From: Sclerurus mexicanus
Taxonomy: Eukaryota > Chordata > Aves > Passeriformes > Furnariidae
Direction of reading: 5' to 3'
Assembly (NCBI GenBank): GCA_013396755.1
Contig: VWZF01005684.1
Location: 124,001 to 188,000, forward strand
DNA length: 64,000 bases
Program-made: the position numbers and the translations under genes
Notes under the pieces: model-generated
What the model was told of the DNA's origin: nothing
Database searches by the model: none
The model's input: only the letters and a program-made list of their open reading frames with translations
Part shown: piece by piece, positions 24,693 through 35,815 of the stretch
Numbering within the stretch: the stretch's first letter is position 1
Layout of the letters: every line of letters starts with the position of its first letter

Positions 24693-27600
24693 TTCTAAGA
24701 CCTCAAAGCTATTCAAATCCTTTTTTGCATTTCCTAATGTGTTTGAAATTATAGAGAAAACAAAATGAATCTGAGTACCGCTGTAGATTTTGCCTATTAT
24801 ATATTACACAGTTTTCTTCAAATTAATTAATTTAAAATGGCTTACATAATGGTTGTCAATTCTTAATTGCTGTTGGTATCTTCATGCACATTTATTAATG
24901 CTTTCAGCACAAACATTTGAAACATATCATCCCTGTGGTTTCCTACCTGACCCGTTCTTTGAATACTAAAAGAATTCCTTGTAGATAATAGCATTAACAC
25001 TGAAATGTTCTCTATCTCAGTGACAAAAGTTAATATCAATTTTGGATTTGGATTAATTCTGTAACACAGGAAATCTCACCACATATTTCTCAGTGGAATT
25101 AAAAAAAAAAAAAGATGGAGTTTTGTTGAGACAAACAAAAGAAGGTGTTTATACTTACTGATGTAGTGTCAGCTTTCTGAGTTTTACAGAAAGATTCAGT
25201 TATACAGAAAGAAACTTTATTATGTTCTCACCCTCTCATAAGTGAACATTTCAGCATGCAGGGCAACAGATTTGTTAGCACAGGAGATGCTAGGCTTTAC
25301 AACTCGCAGTTTGTAACTCTTACAGAGTCATGCTTACTAGTAAGTCTGATGAGTACTGAGGCAAACATGCAAAACAACAAACCATGCAAAACAGAAAAGC
25401 ATAAAAGGGTGGAGAATGTTTAAACATCTGTCACTGCCCACATATTTAAATGCTAACTGTTGGACTATAGTGCCATGAAGTGAGTAAAAAGAGGAATATT
25501 TTAAGTTCACGTGCTCACAGAAAAGTGATAATTGGATTCTTGAACTTCTGCTTCCTCAATGAGTTCATTAGGCTGTGAGAGAACTACTTTTTTTCTTTTT
25601 CTTTTTTTTCAATAGCAAACTTGACCTAAGGAACATGTATTCAGAATATATATTTGATTTGTTTTGTTGGGTACAATACAAATAATAAATTCTGGTTTGC
25701 AAAGCCAAGGTTCAGGTCTTGTAATGACCTTGGGACATCCCTAGTAACAGAGACCTGAGAATGTTGGTGGAAATAATTCTGGAGGTGATGGCACCTCCAC
25801 ATTGTTAGAAGGTTTGCATTTTGTATTTGGCCAACAATGTAGGAGCAATGCAAGACCTGCACATCCATCCTACTGAAACAGTTTTTCTTAAGTTGTATAT
25901 CACTGGTGATTTATTTTCTGTTTCCTGACAGAAAGAAAGCCATATCTCCACCCAAATTTGACAATTATACATGCCAAAAGACTTCATTAATCTATATAAA
26001 CTGAAGTGTTTAGATAAAAACACTTCTGTCCTTGTATCAAACAACAAGAAAATGTTTTATACTTTACTGGCTCTGGTGCAACAATTAACTAAGAGTCTGT
26101 GCCCACATGTGTGATGGCAAAGTATAATCATCTCAAAAGTTAACTGAATGATGGCTTTCAGCTTGGAAGAATATAATAAGCCACAGTAAAAAAATTCATT
26201 ATAGAAAAATTAATACTGTACTTTCCAGATTTTTGTTTAAATTTTTTCCCCTAATATACAAATTTTTATGGAATTTCAGTAGATACATTATTTGTCAATA
26301 ATAAAATATTTAATCTTAGATTTACTTTCTTTATATGCAACTTTATATAGAACTTAATTCTTCCTCACTTACTAAGTTGAGTAATAACTTTACGAATAGT
26401 TCCATTGTAATAGAGCACTTTGTATTACAAGCCTTTTAAATTGAGTAATGACTACACTTAGCATGTAATTAACAAAATACTATATTATCTTAAATTTTAA
26501 CTTTTATCTTTTAATATCATAATTAATTAATTGTTTAAATGCAAGACTTAGATTAATATTTTATCTCCCTCTTTTTTTTTGGCAGAGATTAGACTGGTAA
26601 TTTTTATTTGGTGTGTGTTTACAAACTTCAGGCTAAATTTTGCCATCTTTTGTTCATGACTGTGAGCACTTACTCAGGTAACCTCATCAGTGCTAATTTT
26701 CCTGCGACCAAGTGCCTTGATCACCTGCTTATCCATTTTTCCTTCAAGCACATTGGTACTATGTACTAATACCCACAATTTTCTCCTCATTTAAATTCCT
26801 CCTTAAAAGCTACTGCTTTTGTAATTACTACAAATTGTTCTAGTCTTGCCCTGGTTGCTCAAGTGGCAAGTTGATTTTCTGCTAAACTCTATTTGTCCTG
26901 TTGCTTCATTTCCCAATTTACTTAGCTTAGTACACAGGGAAAGCCTGGAAATACTATTCATCTTGCACTGGGCATGCTCAGGGTCTTCACTAGTTTGTAG
27001 AAAGGATGTCCATTGGTTTGTCTTCTTTTAATTTGGCTGAACTGAAGTGGAAATCTTAGCATAGCTTTGACACAAAAAGTAATGCTTTGCCTAATGGTTG
27101 GAGTTCTGAAACTATGCTGTAATATGCTGAAAGTCTCTCAGTGAACTGAATTTGTCATTTTCTTATGTCAGCAGACCTATGCTGTTAAGTTTTTTGTTGA
27201 AAGAGTTGAGTTTTTCTAAAAAAGTGTCTGAAGTCAGATGCCTACCATGGAAAATGCAGTCTGAACAGCTAAAGTTTGACATCCTAAAAGGAAGAGAAAA
27301 GCACTTTATAATGAGAAATAGTAGGCAGTTTTAAACTGTAGAATGTCCTATCAGAAAAACAACTGTCAGAAAAAAACCCCATGAACATTTCAAGGTAAAA
27401 ATGCAACGTGGTACAAATTATATGCCAGCTAATCTTGTATTCTATGGAAAAATAAGTGCACACCCTTACTTTTCACAAGTGTCTGCAGAAACTTCTTAAA
27501 CATCAGGGTGTATTCAGCTTTCAAAGTGTCAGGAGAAAGGAAGTAGAGACAAAATCCAGGGAAGGTGGATAAAATAAGCATCTGATTATTCTGTGATGGA

Positions 27601-27799
27601 GTAAATGTAAGGTACCTACTGGCATGTCAGAAATTTGTAAGTTCTCTATGCTCAGAGGGAAGTTAAAAGTGTGGGAAAAAACAGAATGAAAAACAAACCA
27701 AAGGTTTGTTATCTGGTTCAGAATACAATAATATAACCATGTCTCCCCATTTAAAGCTGTCTGAAGAGTCTTATGTAGCGGGTCTTCAGTTATCTGAAT
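24693..27799. other. Unique AT-rich DNA, no gene seen
   Basis: No supported gene. The part 26200-26580 is strongly AT-rich and holds an AATTAATTAATT run at 26521-26532. A minus-strand frame at 25641-26047 region is made of short overlapping frames without a recognisable domain. Confidence 0.55.
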
Positions 27800-27845
27800 T
27801 AAAAAAAAAAAAAAAACAAAAAAACCAACCAACCAAAACCAAAAG
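27800..27845. repeat. A/C low-complexity tract
   Basis: A run of about 16 A is followed by CAAAAAAACC and AACCAACC units; the complement is a T/G tract like those at 14.5 and 63.0 kb but in the opposite orientation. Confidence 0.8.
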
Positions 27846-29390
27846 GACTATCAAAGGAACTGGAAAAAAAAAGTATTTCTTGAACTTACTTTGTTTGAGA
27901 ATACTTGGCTTGAGAATACACATTGATTCTATAAGTGTTAACTTTTTTACTAAAAGCATTTCTTGGATGTGAGCTTACACAAGCTAATGGGTGCTTTGCC
28001 TATTTTTTTAATTGGAGTTGGCTTTATCACTATAACCTTTCTTGCTAGTTCTTTTGAATTTGAATTATGAAAGTAAAATGAGCAATTTGTCTGTCATCCT
28101 TATTAGCAATATTATAGAATAATTAGGTCCAGAGTCACTTGATTAATTTAAAAAACCTTTAACATAAAAGGCTTGTTCATTTTTTCTTCAGACCAGCAAT
28201 ATCATATTTACAATTTTGCTAATATATCACATAAACTTTACTTTTAAGTTTCTGATTAAATCTTACTAATGGCATTTTTTGAAGCAAAGAAATACATTTA
28301 CCTTTGTCATTGAAGATTAAGTTTGGTTGATTTTTCAGTTTAAGACCAAAGTGAAACATGCTGTAGGAATTATTTTGATTTTCAATTCAGCTCAGTGGCA
28401 CCGGATTTCAAGTGTGTGATTCATTCTATCAGACAAAAAAGGCTGTTATCATGCCAAGCTGCATTTCAGAAACAAAGTGGTAAATAGCATTAAACACATA
28501 CAGTGTCAGATGAGTCACAGAGGAAAAGCAGATTAACTCAAGTATCTTGTATTAATAATGACATTTAGGTTGTAACTGAGATTAATTTTATATATAGTCC
28601 AAAGAAAAGACATTTTTCCTATTAAATGTTAGTTGTAAAATGAGTCCATGCAGCCATCATGAGGGCTTATCTTGTTCTCTATCTGCTCCAAGGTGATAAT
28701 AAGTATTTTGTAATCAATATGCCAGTGCTGATAACATATGGTTTTCTATGACTCAGAATAAACCTTGAATGATAGCTATTTCAATCAGCAAAAGAAATGA
28801 ATGAGATTACTTTGTTTTTAAAACCTACTTATGTAGCTTTAGTTTGCTTATTCAGCCATGTCTTTATTAATACATGTAGCAGTCATTGTATATCTATTTA
28901 CATACTGTGTATATAAGACTTCCATAAAATGTCTCTAAAGTTAAAATCTGGTGCCACCTTTGCCTAGGTCTTCTTACAGTGAAACTTCTTGCCAAGCAGT
29001 GAGCTACAGTTAAAACTCTGAAATGTGCACCCTTCCCTTTCTGGTTCTTGTTATATGCAACTATTTGTTTTTTACCTTTAATAGTCAAGTTTGTTAATTC
29101 TGGTAGAATGAATTGGCTCAAAAGGCTGAAGAACACATTATACTAAATACTCATATGATTTGCGAGGGCTTCAAAGTTCTAGATCTAACCTAGCTCACTG
29201 TCATTGCAGACAGTGACTCTTAAAAGTTTCTTGGGCCTTTTGCCACACTTGCAGAAGGGAACAGAAGTAGATTAGTCAAAGTGCTAACAAAATAAAATTA
29301 CTGAGCCCTCCATTTCTATAAATTGCAGAGAATCTTTATAAAGACATCTTTTAATTCTAATAAAATTTTTAGATTGTATTAAAAGATGGT
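27846..29390. other. Unique AT-rich DNA, no gene seen
   Basis: No gene or repeat family recognised. The block at about 28370-28565 has conserved-element texture (see findings). Confidence 0.5.
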
Positions 29391-29394
29391 ACTG

Positions 29395-29779
29395 TTGCTG
29401 TAAGGGGAAGGAAAAAACTTTCCAAGACAACTTTATGTGGGTAAAGAAGAGAAGAGTTCTTTTACTTATAGGGTTTTAGGGATACAGAATATAAAGTGTG
29501 GGAGTAGGCTTAATAGTCGAAGCTTTCTCTGTATTGTAACATGAATTCCCTGTCTTTTTCCCCTTCTCCTTCCCAGAAACCCCTTGGGAGAGTCCTTGTC
29601 CCCCTACTTAGAATGCAGGAATTCTTTCCTGTAGAGCCAGGTGAAGTCCCCTGATTGGCCCTTAGTTAACCCCTTCCCCATTGGCTGTTAAACCTTTAAA
29701 TACCCCGACCTGTACTCAATAAACTCTCTCTCTCTGCACCCTCCCCTGTGGTCTCTGTGTGTCTCTCTCCCGTGGGACA
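29395..29779 (+). mobile_element. Endogenous retroviral LTR (left edge uncertain)
   Basis: The right half has a retroviral LTR promoter layout on the plus strand: two inverted CCAAT boxes (ATTGG at 29654-29658 and 29680-29684), a TATA-like CTTTAAATA at 29694-29702, and a polyadenylation signal AATAAA at 29718-29723. A pyrimidine-rich U5-like stretch of CTCTCTCTCT, GCACCCTCCCCTG and GTGTGTCTCTCTCC follows and ends in GGGACA at 29779. The AATAAA lies only 16 bp after the TATA-like box, so it would fall in U3, as in alpharetroviruses. The 5' boundary (a TG near 29397, 29434 or 29497) cannot be fixed by eye. No gag, pol or env frame follows, so this is a remnant or solo LTR. Confidence 0.7.
29694..29723 (+). 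promoter_or_regulatory. LTR core promoter and poly(A) signal
   Basis: TATA-like TTTAAATA followed 16 bp later by AATAAA. Together with the upstream ATTGG pair this is the core control unit of the retroviral LTR. Activity is unknown. Confidence 0.6.
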
Positions 29780-29898
29780 TGTCGGGGACCACGTGGGCGA
29801 TAGGGGGGCACGAGGGGGAGCGCTCCACTCAGCCGTCGCAATAAAGGAGTATAAAAGAGTACATAAAGTATAAAAGAGTATAGAAGAGCACAACACAT
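29780..29898 (+). mobile_element. Possible retroviral leader remnant
   Basis: Directly after the LTR end comes TGTCGGGGACCACGTGGGCG, where a primer-binding site would be expected. It vaguely resembles the G-rich proline-tRNA type site of gammaretroviruses but I cannot match it to a tRNA end. GC-rich sequence continues to about 29840, then a 13-base unit GTATAAAAGAGTA occurs twice (29849-29861, 29868-29880). After that the retroviral match stops. Confidence 0.35.
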
Positions 29899-30660
29899 GT
29901 TGGCAAGTAACAGATAGAAAAGACCGGTGCTAGGTTGAACTCACAGCCTCAGGAATACCATGTGAGCTCTTTTCCAAGCACCACCGCTTCAAATCATGCA
30001 GAGTAAGTTAATCCAAGAGACATTCCTTTCATTCCCAGATGTATCCAGCCAACCTCTGAGCCACTCTGCCATGTCTTACCGAAGCAAACAAGGAACAACA
30101 ACATGCCTCTCCTAGGTGAAAGACCCTTTCACCCACAGGCTGGGAACTCTGACTCTTGCAACATCTGGGCCCAACTCAGCTCACCTCCCAGCCCACCATA
30201 AACAAGGGAGAAACTCCCTTTTGCAGCTGCTTCCCTGCAGCTCAGCTACCCCAGCAACTCATGCTCGTACCTAGTTCCCATTACTGGTCTTGTCTTCCTT
30301 CAAGCAGGACTTGAGGTTCTTGAGGTCTGGCCTGGGAGAAGAAGGGAGAGGAAACATCTTCTCCCCTCACCTTAGGAGAGCAAGGGAGGGAAAATCCCCG
30401 TTTGCAAGCAGAGCTCTTCTGCGCTCCCTCCCACCCCTTTTGGAGGGGGAACACAAGGCACCACACCAGGCTGGGCAGCAGTGAGTGTGTGTGTGTGTGT
30501 GTGTGTGAGAAATGTCAACAAGGTGTAAGAGCTGGGAAAGCTGTCTATCTATGTGGCAGCATACTAATTTTATAACACTACTCAATTATCATATCTAAAG
30601 GTTGCATCCAATCTAAGAAATGTCCATACCCAGAACTTTCCTGGGGACCACCCCATAACA
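29899..30660. mobile_element. TG...CA bounded, LTR-like block, unassigned
   Basis: The block starts TGTTGGCAAG and ends CCCCATAACA, so its ends form the short imperfect inverted repeat TGTT/AACA typical of LTRs. It is about 762 bp long and clearly richer in G and C than the surroundings. It begins exactly where the retroviral leader stops. It contains a GT dinucleotide repeat but no AATAAA that I can place, and no coding frame over 75 codons. I do not recognise the family and see no clear target-site duplication, so the LTR call is inference. Confidence 0.35.
30485..30507. repeat. (GT)n microsatellite
   Basis: A perfect run of about 11 GT units inside the GC-richer block. Confidence 0.95.
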
Positions 30661-31133
30661 CGCTTCTCCTAGAATTGAGTTGGAGGTCTTAAGACCCTTA
30701 CTTCATCCCTTATCATCATCCTCACTCCACTTGCCCTTATTGGAGTTTCTCCAGGGTTGCTGGGCTTTGCTTTCTTATTTTGACTAACATGGTATCTAAT
30801 TGCCTTAGCTCTGGTACATGTTTCCCAGGCATGGTGTTCCAGCTATGATCTGACCCTTAAGACAGCTAGCACAGGGTTAGAGGTTGCTATCTACACTAAA
30901 TGTAAGAAACTTCATATTTGTATAAAAATCTACAAATACATGAAAACTCTAAGCAATCAGTACCTTTTGGAGGAGAAGAGCAAGAGTTAAAGAGGACATT
31001 ATTAGCTGAGATGGGTTAGAAGCTTTTAATTTCCCTTTAAGTAACAAGAAAATTCACTCAAAAGGTGAGTGAAAATGATAACAAAGTTTTTAAATTCTCA
31101 CTCTGTTACTTTCTTGCACCTTTGTGCCTGGAG
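30661..31133. other. Unique DNA, no gene seen
   Basis: A moderately GC-richer start (30661-30860) may still belong to the LTR-like block; after that it is ordinary AT-rich DNA. No gene recognised. Confidence 0.45.
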
Positions 31134-31550
31134 AGAATCATAGAATCATTTAGGCTAGAAAATATATCTAAGATCCAACCATAAAACCAGAACTGACAAG
31201 TCCACTGCTAAACCATGTCCCTAACTGCCATATCTGCGTGTCTTTTAAGTAGCTCAGGGGAAGTGGCCAAAACACGTCCTTGGGCAGCCTGTTCTTGTGC
31301 TTGACAAACCTTTCGGTGAAGACTTTTTTACCTAGTATCCAATCTAAATCTCCCTGGCACAACTTGAGGTAATTTCCTCTGGTCCTGTTATTAGTTGCCT
31401 GTAAGAAGAGACCGACCCCCACCTTTCAGGTAGTTGTAGAGAGCTATAAGGTCTTCCCCTCAGCCTTTTTTTTTCCAGGCTAAACAACCCCAGCTCCCTC
31501 AGCTTCCCCTCATAAGACTTGTGCTCCAGAGCCTTCACCAGCTTCGATCT
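31134..31550 (-). mobile_element. CR1 LINE 3'-end fragment (longest copy)
   Basis: The plus strand starts AGAATCATAGAATCATTTAGG, the reverse complement of the CR1 terminal octamer repeats, and continues with CCTTGGGCAGCCTGTTC, CTGGCACAACTTGAGGTAAT, TTCCTCTGGTCCTGTTATTAG, GAGAGCTATAAGGTCTTCCC, CCAGGCTAAACAACCCCAGC and CAGAGCCTTCACCAGCTTCG. That is the usual order of a minus-strand CR1 3' UTR and end of ORF2. About 415 bp are present, so it is the longest CR1 here. Two minus-strand open frames of 69 and 84 codons in it are repeat-derived. Confidence 0.94.
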
Positions 31551-33929
31551 CACTTTTCTAATTGGGGAAAAAAAACCCCACTTACTAAAATGCTTTTATT
31601 AAGACAAACTTCTTTTATTTAGAAGAGCAATCTTCTGATAAAAAGTTAAAGACAAATAAATCAAGAAATATAAACCTCCCTGTGACCGTTTGAAAATTGG
31701 CNGCCCCAGGACTGAAGGAAGGACAGGAACATCAGTTTTGTTTAGGAAAGGTTTGACATCTGGTTAGATCAGATTATATTGTTTTCTAAGTCCCTCTCTC
31801 TTGCCCTGTTGTGCCTAGCACTTTTTCAGGATTTTATCAGCCCATGCTCCATTCTTCGCCATATTCAAATCATGCTACAGAACCATTAGTTTGGGAAGAC
31901 TGAATGTTCTTGTCAATTTTGCTGTGCCCTTGTGTGCAAGGAGCCAACCTGCATTTTTATTGCACAGGACAACTTGAGATAAGGGTCTTCTAATAGATGT
32001 CAAGGGTAGATTATGGATTGTCTTCTGCTAGCTGTCCTCTTGCTCTGTTCCCCATGCTCTGCTATGCCTTTTGCTCCACCATCATGCTGCAGTACTTGAC
32101 TACCTTAGCATTTCTCATGCATGGGCCAGGACTCTGGTCCTTACTGACAGAACTCCTCTTCTGCCTAGGCTCTCAGCCTGTGCAAAGCCTTGGCTCCACT
32201 GCAGCATGGAGTTAAACACAACCATCCATCGTTATATCACCTACCAGGTAGCTACCCTTCCTAGCACAGATAGTTCTGTAAGAACTGCTTCTGCATGCCT
32301 TGAAAACTTTACTACAGCTTCTTATTAAAATGATGGGCTTTTATTACTACCATAAACACATGTGGAAGTAAGGAGTGGAAGTTTTCACAACTTGTAAGAA
32401 CCAAACCATTGGCCAGGACAAATCTGGCTTTCCCTGTGAACTAACAATGTTGATTTGTTCCAGTATTTGCAGGATCCAGTTCTAAATAATCTGTCAGGAT
32501 ATAAGAAAAAAATTCCACCAGATTTAACACTGGCCAGGATTTAAAGAGAAAAAAAAAATAAAAGAAGGAAAAAAGAAAGAATTCTTACTTCCTGACTCCT
32601 AATATTGCTCCTCACTACAGAAACTCCTTTTTCTTATTGTTTAAGTGAAAAATGTAACAAAGCTTGATAAATAGTTGAACATAAAAATTGTCAGTACTTT
32701 TAAATTGCTGTTTCAGTTCTATATTACACAGGCATAGAAGCAATTACAAACAGTTTTCTTCATTTTTCTAGTAACATTTGCATGTTCAGATGACTGACAT
32801 ATGAAGAGGAACACACACATGAAAGGTCTAATGAAGCCTATGGACACATCCTATAGACACACTTTTATCCACTCCCCACAGTAACCTTAGTTTCTTCTTC
32901 AGTGTGTTTTCTGTTGTATCCCAAATGGGGAGGAGAAGGTACATACTACTGGTACACCAGAGATGCCAGTCTCAGCATCAGATATTATGGTCATCTTTGT
33001 AAAAATACAGATTGAGGACTGAAGAGCCAGTGTCTGTCTCCAATTTAAAAGAAAGTTTTTACTTAATCTGTTTTGTTACAGGACTTATTTTCCAATTTGG
33101 ACAATTTCCACTGATTAGTACACACAAATCATGAGGAAAAAAACAATTTATCCTTAATAATTTCATGTAACTACCTCAAACAAAAAAGTAAACTGCAGTG
33201 AGATAAGGCTATACCGATACTTACACCAAAGATGTAACAGTTTGAAACTTATATAAACTCCTTTTGTTACCCATATGTAGTAAAATGTTTGGGTAATTTT
33301 ATTTACTCATTTATTTATTAAACAAGTAAAGTAGCCAAGAAAATTAGTTTGGAGGTGCTAGACATCAGAAATATTTTATAAACAAATCCTCAATTAAGAT
33401 CTATTGTCTACTCTGCAAAAAAATAAACCAAAAAGACTTGTTATGTGCATAAGACACATCTTGTGAGCTTTTCAAAATCTACCAGGTTATGTTTTGGGAT
33501 TTCAAGCACATAAAAAGTCATGGTAATCACAGGCTGATATTCAATATTTAGACATATTTCTTTTGCTGCTTTAGAAATGATGGTGGTACTTAAGTCACTG
33601 CAACTTGACATAAAATGCATAAATTAATGGGTGATTTTTTTACTGGCTTTTTCACAGTGTTGGACTTCTGAAAATCCACCTCTTTTATTCAATAACACAG
33701 CCTTGGCTAGCACCATGTCTCAAATCAGAGTAAAAAAAGTAAGCAGTCAATACAAATATACAGGGAATGCTTTAGAAAAAGAAGATGTACAACATATAAT
33801 TTAATCTTGAAAAATGAAGGATTCCTTCCCTTTCGGACTTTGCCAAAACTTCTCCCCGCTATATTATGACTGATAACCCACCCTAGGTAAGGCCAAGATC
33901 AGGCACAATCTTCACCCTGTTTTAGCTTC
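31551..33929. other. Unique AT-rich DNA, no gene seen; single N at 31702
   Basis: No supported gene. One undetermined base at 31702. Plus-strand frames at 31997-32328 overlap each other in two frames and have no recognisable domain. AT-rich simple patches lie near 32539-32580 and 33296-33320. Confidence 0.5.
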
Positions 33930-33977
33930 ATATCATCATCATGGCTAGGCTTCATGAGCGAAGATTTGGGAAGGGCT

Positions 33978-34777
33978 CTACCCACGCTTGCTGCAAGCGC
34001 ACTGATGGCTGAAAAAGCTAATGCAAGATCGGCAAGTCCAATTGCAAAAGGCACAGCAGAAAGTCTCTATTGGTGGTGGCGAGGCAGGGTTCTTCCTGCG
34101 TTGTCTTTTTTCCTCAAGACTGATTCTGCATGTGTTCTCAAAGGAAGCATCAGCATTATGGATGGTGTGTCTCCATTTCTCCCAATTGGAGGCCAGAGTG
34201 GACCATTCATAGCAGTCAATATAGCCAAGGCTGAGGTGTTGTTTCAGGAAGTCCTTGTGTCTCGTCTTCAGGGCTCCTCTCTTGCAGCAGCCGGTGGCAA
34301 GTTCACCACAGAGCACAATCTTAGGGAGGCAGTGATCCTCCATCCTGGAGATGTGCCCTGCCCAGCGCAGCTGCATTTTCAGCAGCATGGCCTTGATACT
34401 GGTGATCTCTGCCTGTTCAAGGACAGACACATTATTCACCTAATCAGACCAGTGGATGTTTAGGATTGTACAGAGGCAGCGCTGGTGGAAGTGTTCGAGG
34501 AGTTGCAGGTGGTGGCTGTAGATGAACCATGATTCAGACCCATATGTAAGAGTAGACAGTACAACAGCTCTGTAGGCACTAACCTTTGTACTTTTCTTCA
34601 GGTGTTCTTTGCTAACCTGTTGTCTATCTCTTTGTCAATCTTACCATCTGAGGAAATGATGCTTCCCAGATAGCTGAACTGTTGGACTGACTTAGGTCCT
34701 GATTCACCTATGGTGATGTGGGAATGATGGAAGGCTTCCTGAGGTGCAGGTTGATAGAGAACTTCTGTCTTCTTCAA
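33978..34777 (-). pseudogene. C-terminal part of a LINE reverse transcriptase, disrupted
   Basis: The protein would be the ORF2-type endonuclease/reverse transcriptase that copies the element's RNA at a nicked target. The end of the reverse transcriptase and the thumb region are visible: a KKTEVLYQPAP segment right after the gap, FSYLGSIISSDGKIDKEIDN (typical 'YLG' motif), YRAVVLSTLTYGSESW, LLEHFHQRCL, then LRWAGHISRMEDHCLPK and a basic tail ending in a Cys-rich CxxC...H...C knuckle near the stop. There is a deletion with frameshift near 34616, where about 15 residues between RLAKN and HLKKS seem missing, and an in-frame TAG at 34440-34442. From 34439 to 33978 the frame stays open for 153 codons. 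The plus-strand frame 33954-34463 is its shadow. The copy cannot encode a working enzyme. Confidence 0.8.
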
Positions 34778-35600
34778 NNNNNNNNNNNNNNNNNNNNNNN
34801 NNNNNNNNNNNNNNNNNNNNNNNNNNNNNNNNNNNNNNNNNNNNNNNNNNNNNNNNNNNNNNNNNNNNNNNNNNNNNNNNNNNNNNNNNNNNNNNNNNNN
34901 NNNNNNNNNNNNNNNNNNNNNNNNNNNNNNNNNNNNNNNNNNNNNNNNNNNNNNNNNNNNNNNNNNNNNNNNNNNNNNNNNNNNNNNNNNNNNNNNNNNN
35001 NNNNNNNNNNNNNNNNNNNNNNNNNNNNNNNNNNNNNNNNNNNNNNNNNNNNNNNNNNNNNNNNNNNNNNNNNNNNNNNNNNNNNNNNNNNNNNNNNNNN
35101 NNNNNNNNNNNNNNNNNNNNNNNNNNNNNNNNNNNNNNNNNNNNNNNNNNNNNNNNNNNNNNNNNNNNNNNNNNNNNNNNNNNNNNNNNNNNNNNNNNNN
35201 NNNNNNNNNNNNNNNNNNNNNNNNNNNNNNNNNNNNNNNNNNNNNNNNNNNNNNNNNNNNNNNNNNNNNNNNNNNNNNNNNNNNNNNNNNNNNNNNNNNN
35301 NNNNNNNNNNNNNNNNNNNNNNNNNNNNNNNNNNNNNNNNNNNNNNNNNNNNNNNNNNNNNNNNNNNNNNNNNNNNNNNNNNNNNNNNNNNNNNNNNNNN
35401 NNNNNNNNNNNNNNNNNNNNNNNNNNNNNNNNNNNNNNNNNNNNNNNNNNNNNNNNNNNNNNNNNNNNNNNNNNNNNNNNNNNNNNNNNNNNNNNNNNNN
35501 NNNNNNNNNNNNNNNNNNNNNNNNNNNNNNNNNNNNNNNNNNNNNNNNNNNNNNNNNNNNNNNNNNNNNNNNNNNNNNNNNNNNNNNNNNNNNNNNNNNN
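34778..35600. other. Assembly gap, 823 N
   Basis: All bases are undetermined. Three long frames that span it on both strands consist almost only of X and have no value. The gap falls inside the RTE-like element, suggesting that repeats of near-identical sequence elsewhere in the genome stopped assembly. Confidence 0.99.
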
Positions 35601-35815
35601 TCCTTCTCCTAGGATGGTTGCCGGGAGGCTAGCGAACCCATCCTGCCCATGGACACACTTTGTCTGACCCTTCAGCTGAGATCTGACTAGCATGGAAGAC
35701 CCTATTGGAGGCATGTACCACTGCCAGAACAGCTCGCAACCTCATAAGGGCACGCAAGGTTTTCCCCTGTGACAAGGGGAGAAAGTGTCTGTGGAGAAGT
35801 AGCTTCACAACAAAC

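Larger units (their letters stand above)
33930..35815 (-). mobile_element. RTE-like non-LTR retrotransposon, broken, with N gap
   Basis: On the minus strand, translation from 34777 downward gives the C-terminal part of a LINE reverse transcriptase (see the pseudogene entry). Beyond the reverse transcriptase stop at 33978, a short 3' UTR ends in ATGATGATGAT (33930-33942), a simple-repeat tail as RTE-type elements have, not a CR1 octamer tail. On the other side of an 823-base N gap (34778-35600), 35601-35815 is GC-richer and reads as a 5'-proximal stretch of the same kind of element (frame with IGSSMLVRSQLKG). The two halves may be one element with an under-sized gap or an internally deleted copy. 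Birds carry almost only CR1 LINEs, so this family stands out. The best-known avian case is AviRTE, reported as shared with filarial nematodes; I cannot confirm that identity by eye. Confidence 0.75.

Noticed and set aside
33954..34463. 169-codon plus-strand open frame
   Set aside because: It is the antisense shadow of the RTE-like reverse transcriptase pseudogene on the minus strand.
34704..35714. Three frames of over 300 codons on both strands
   Set aside because: They are almost entirely undetermined residues across the N gap.
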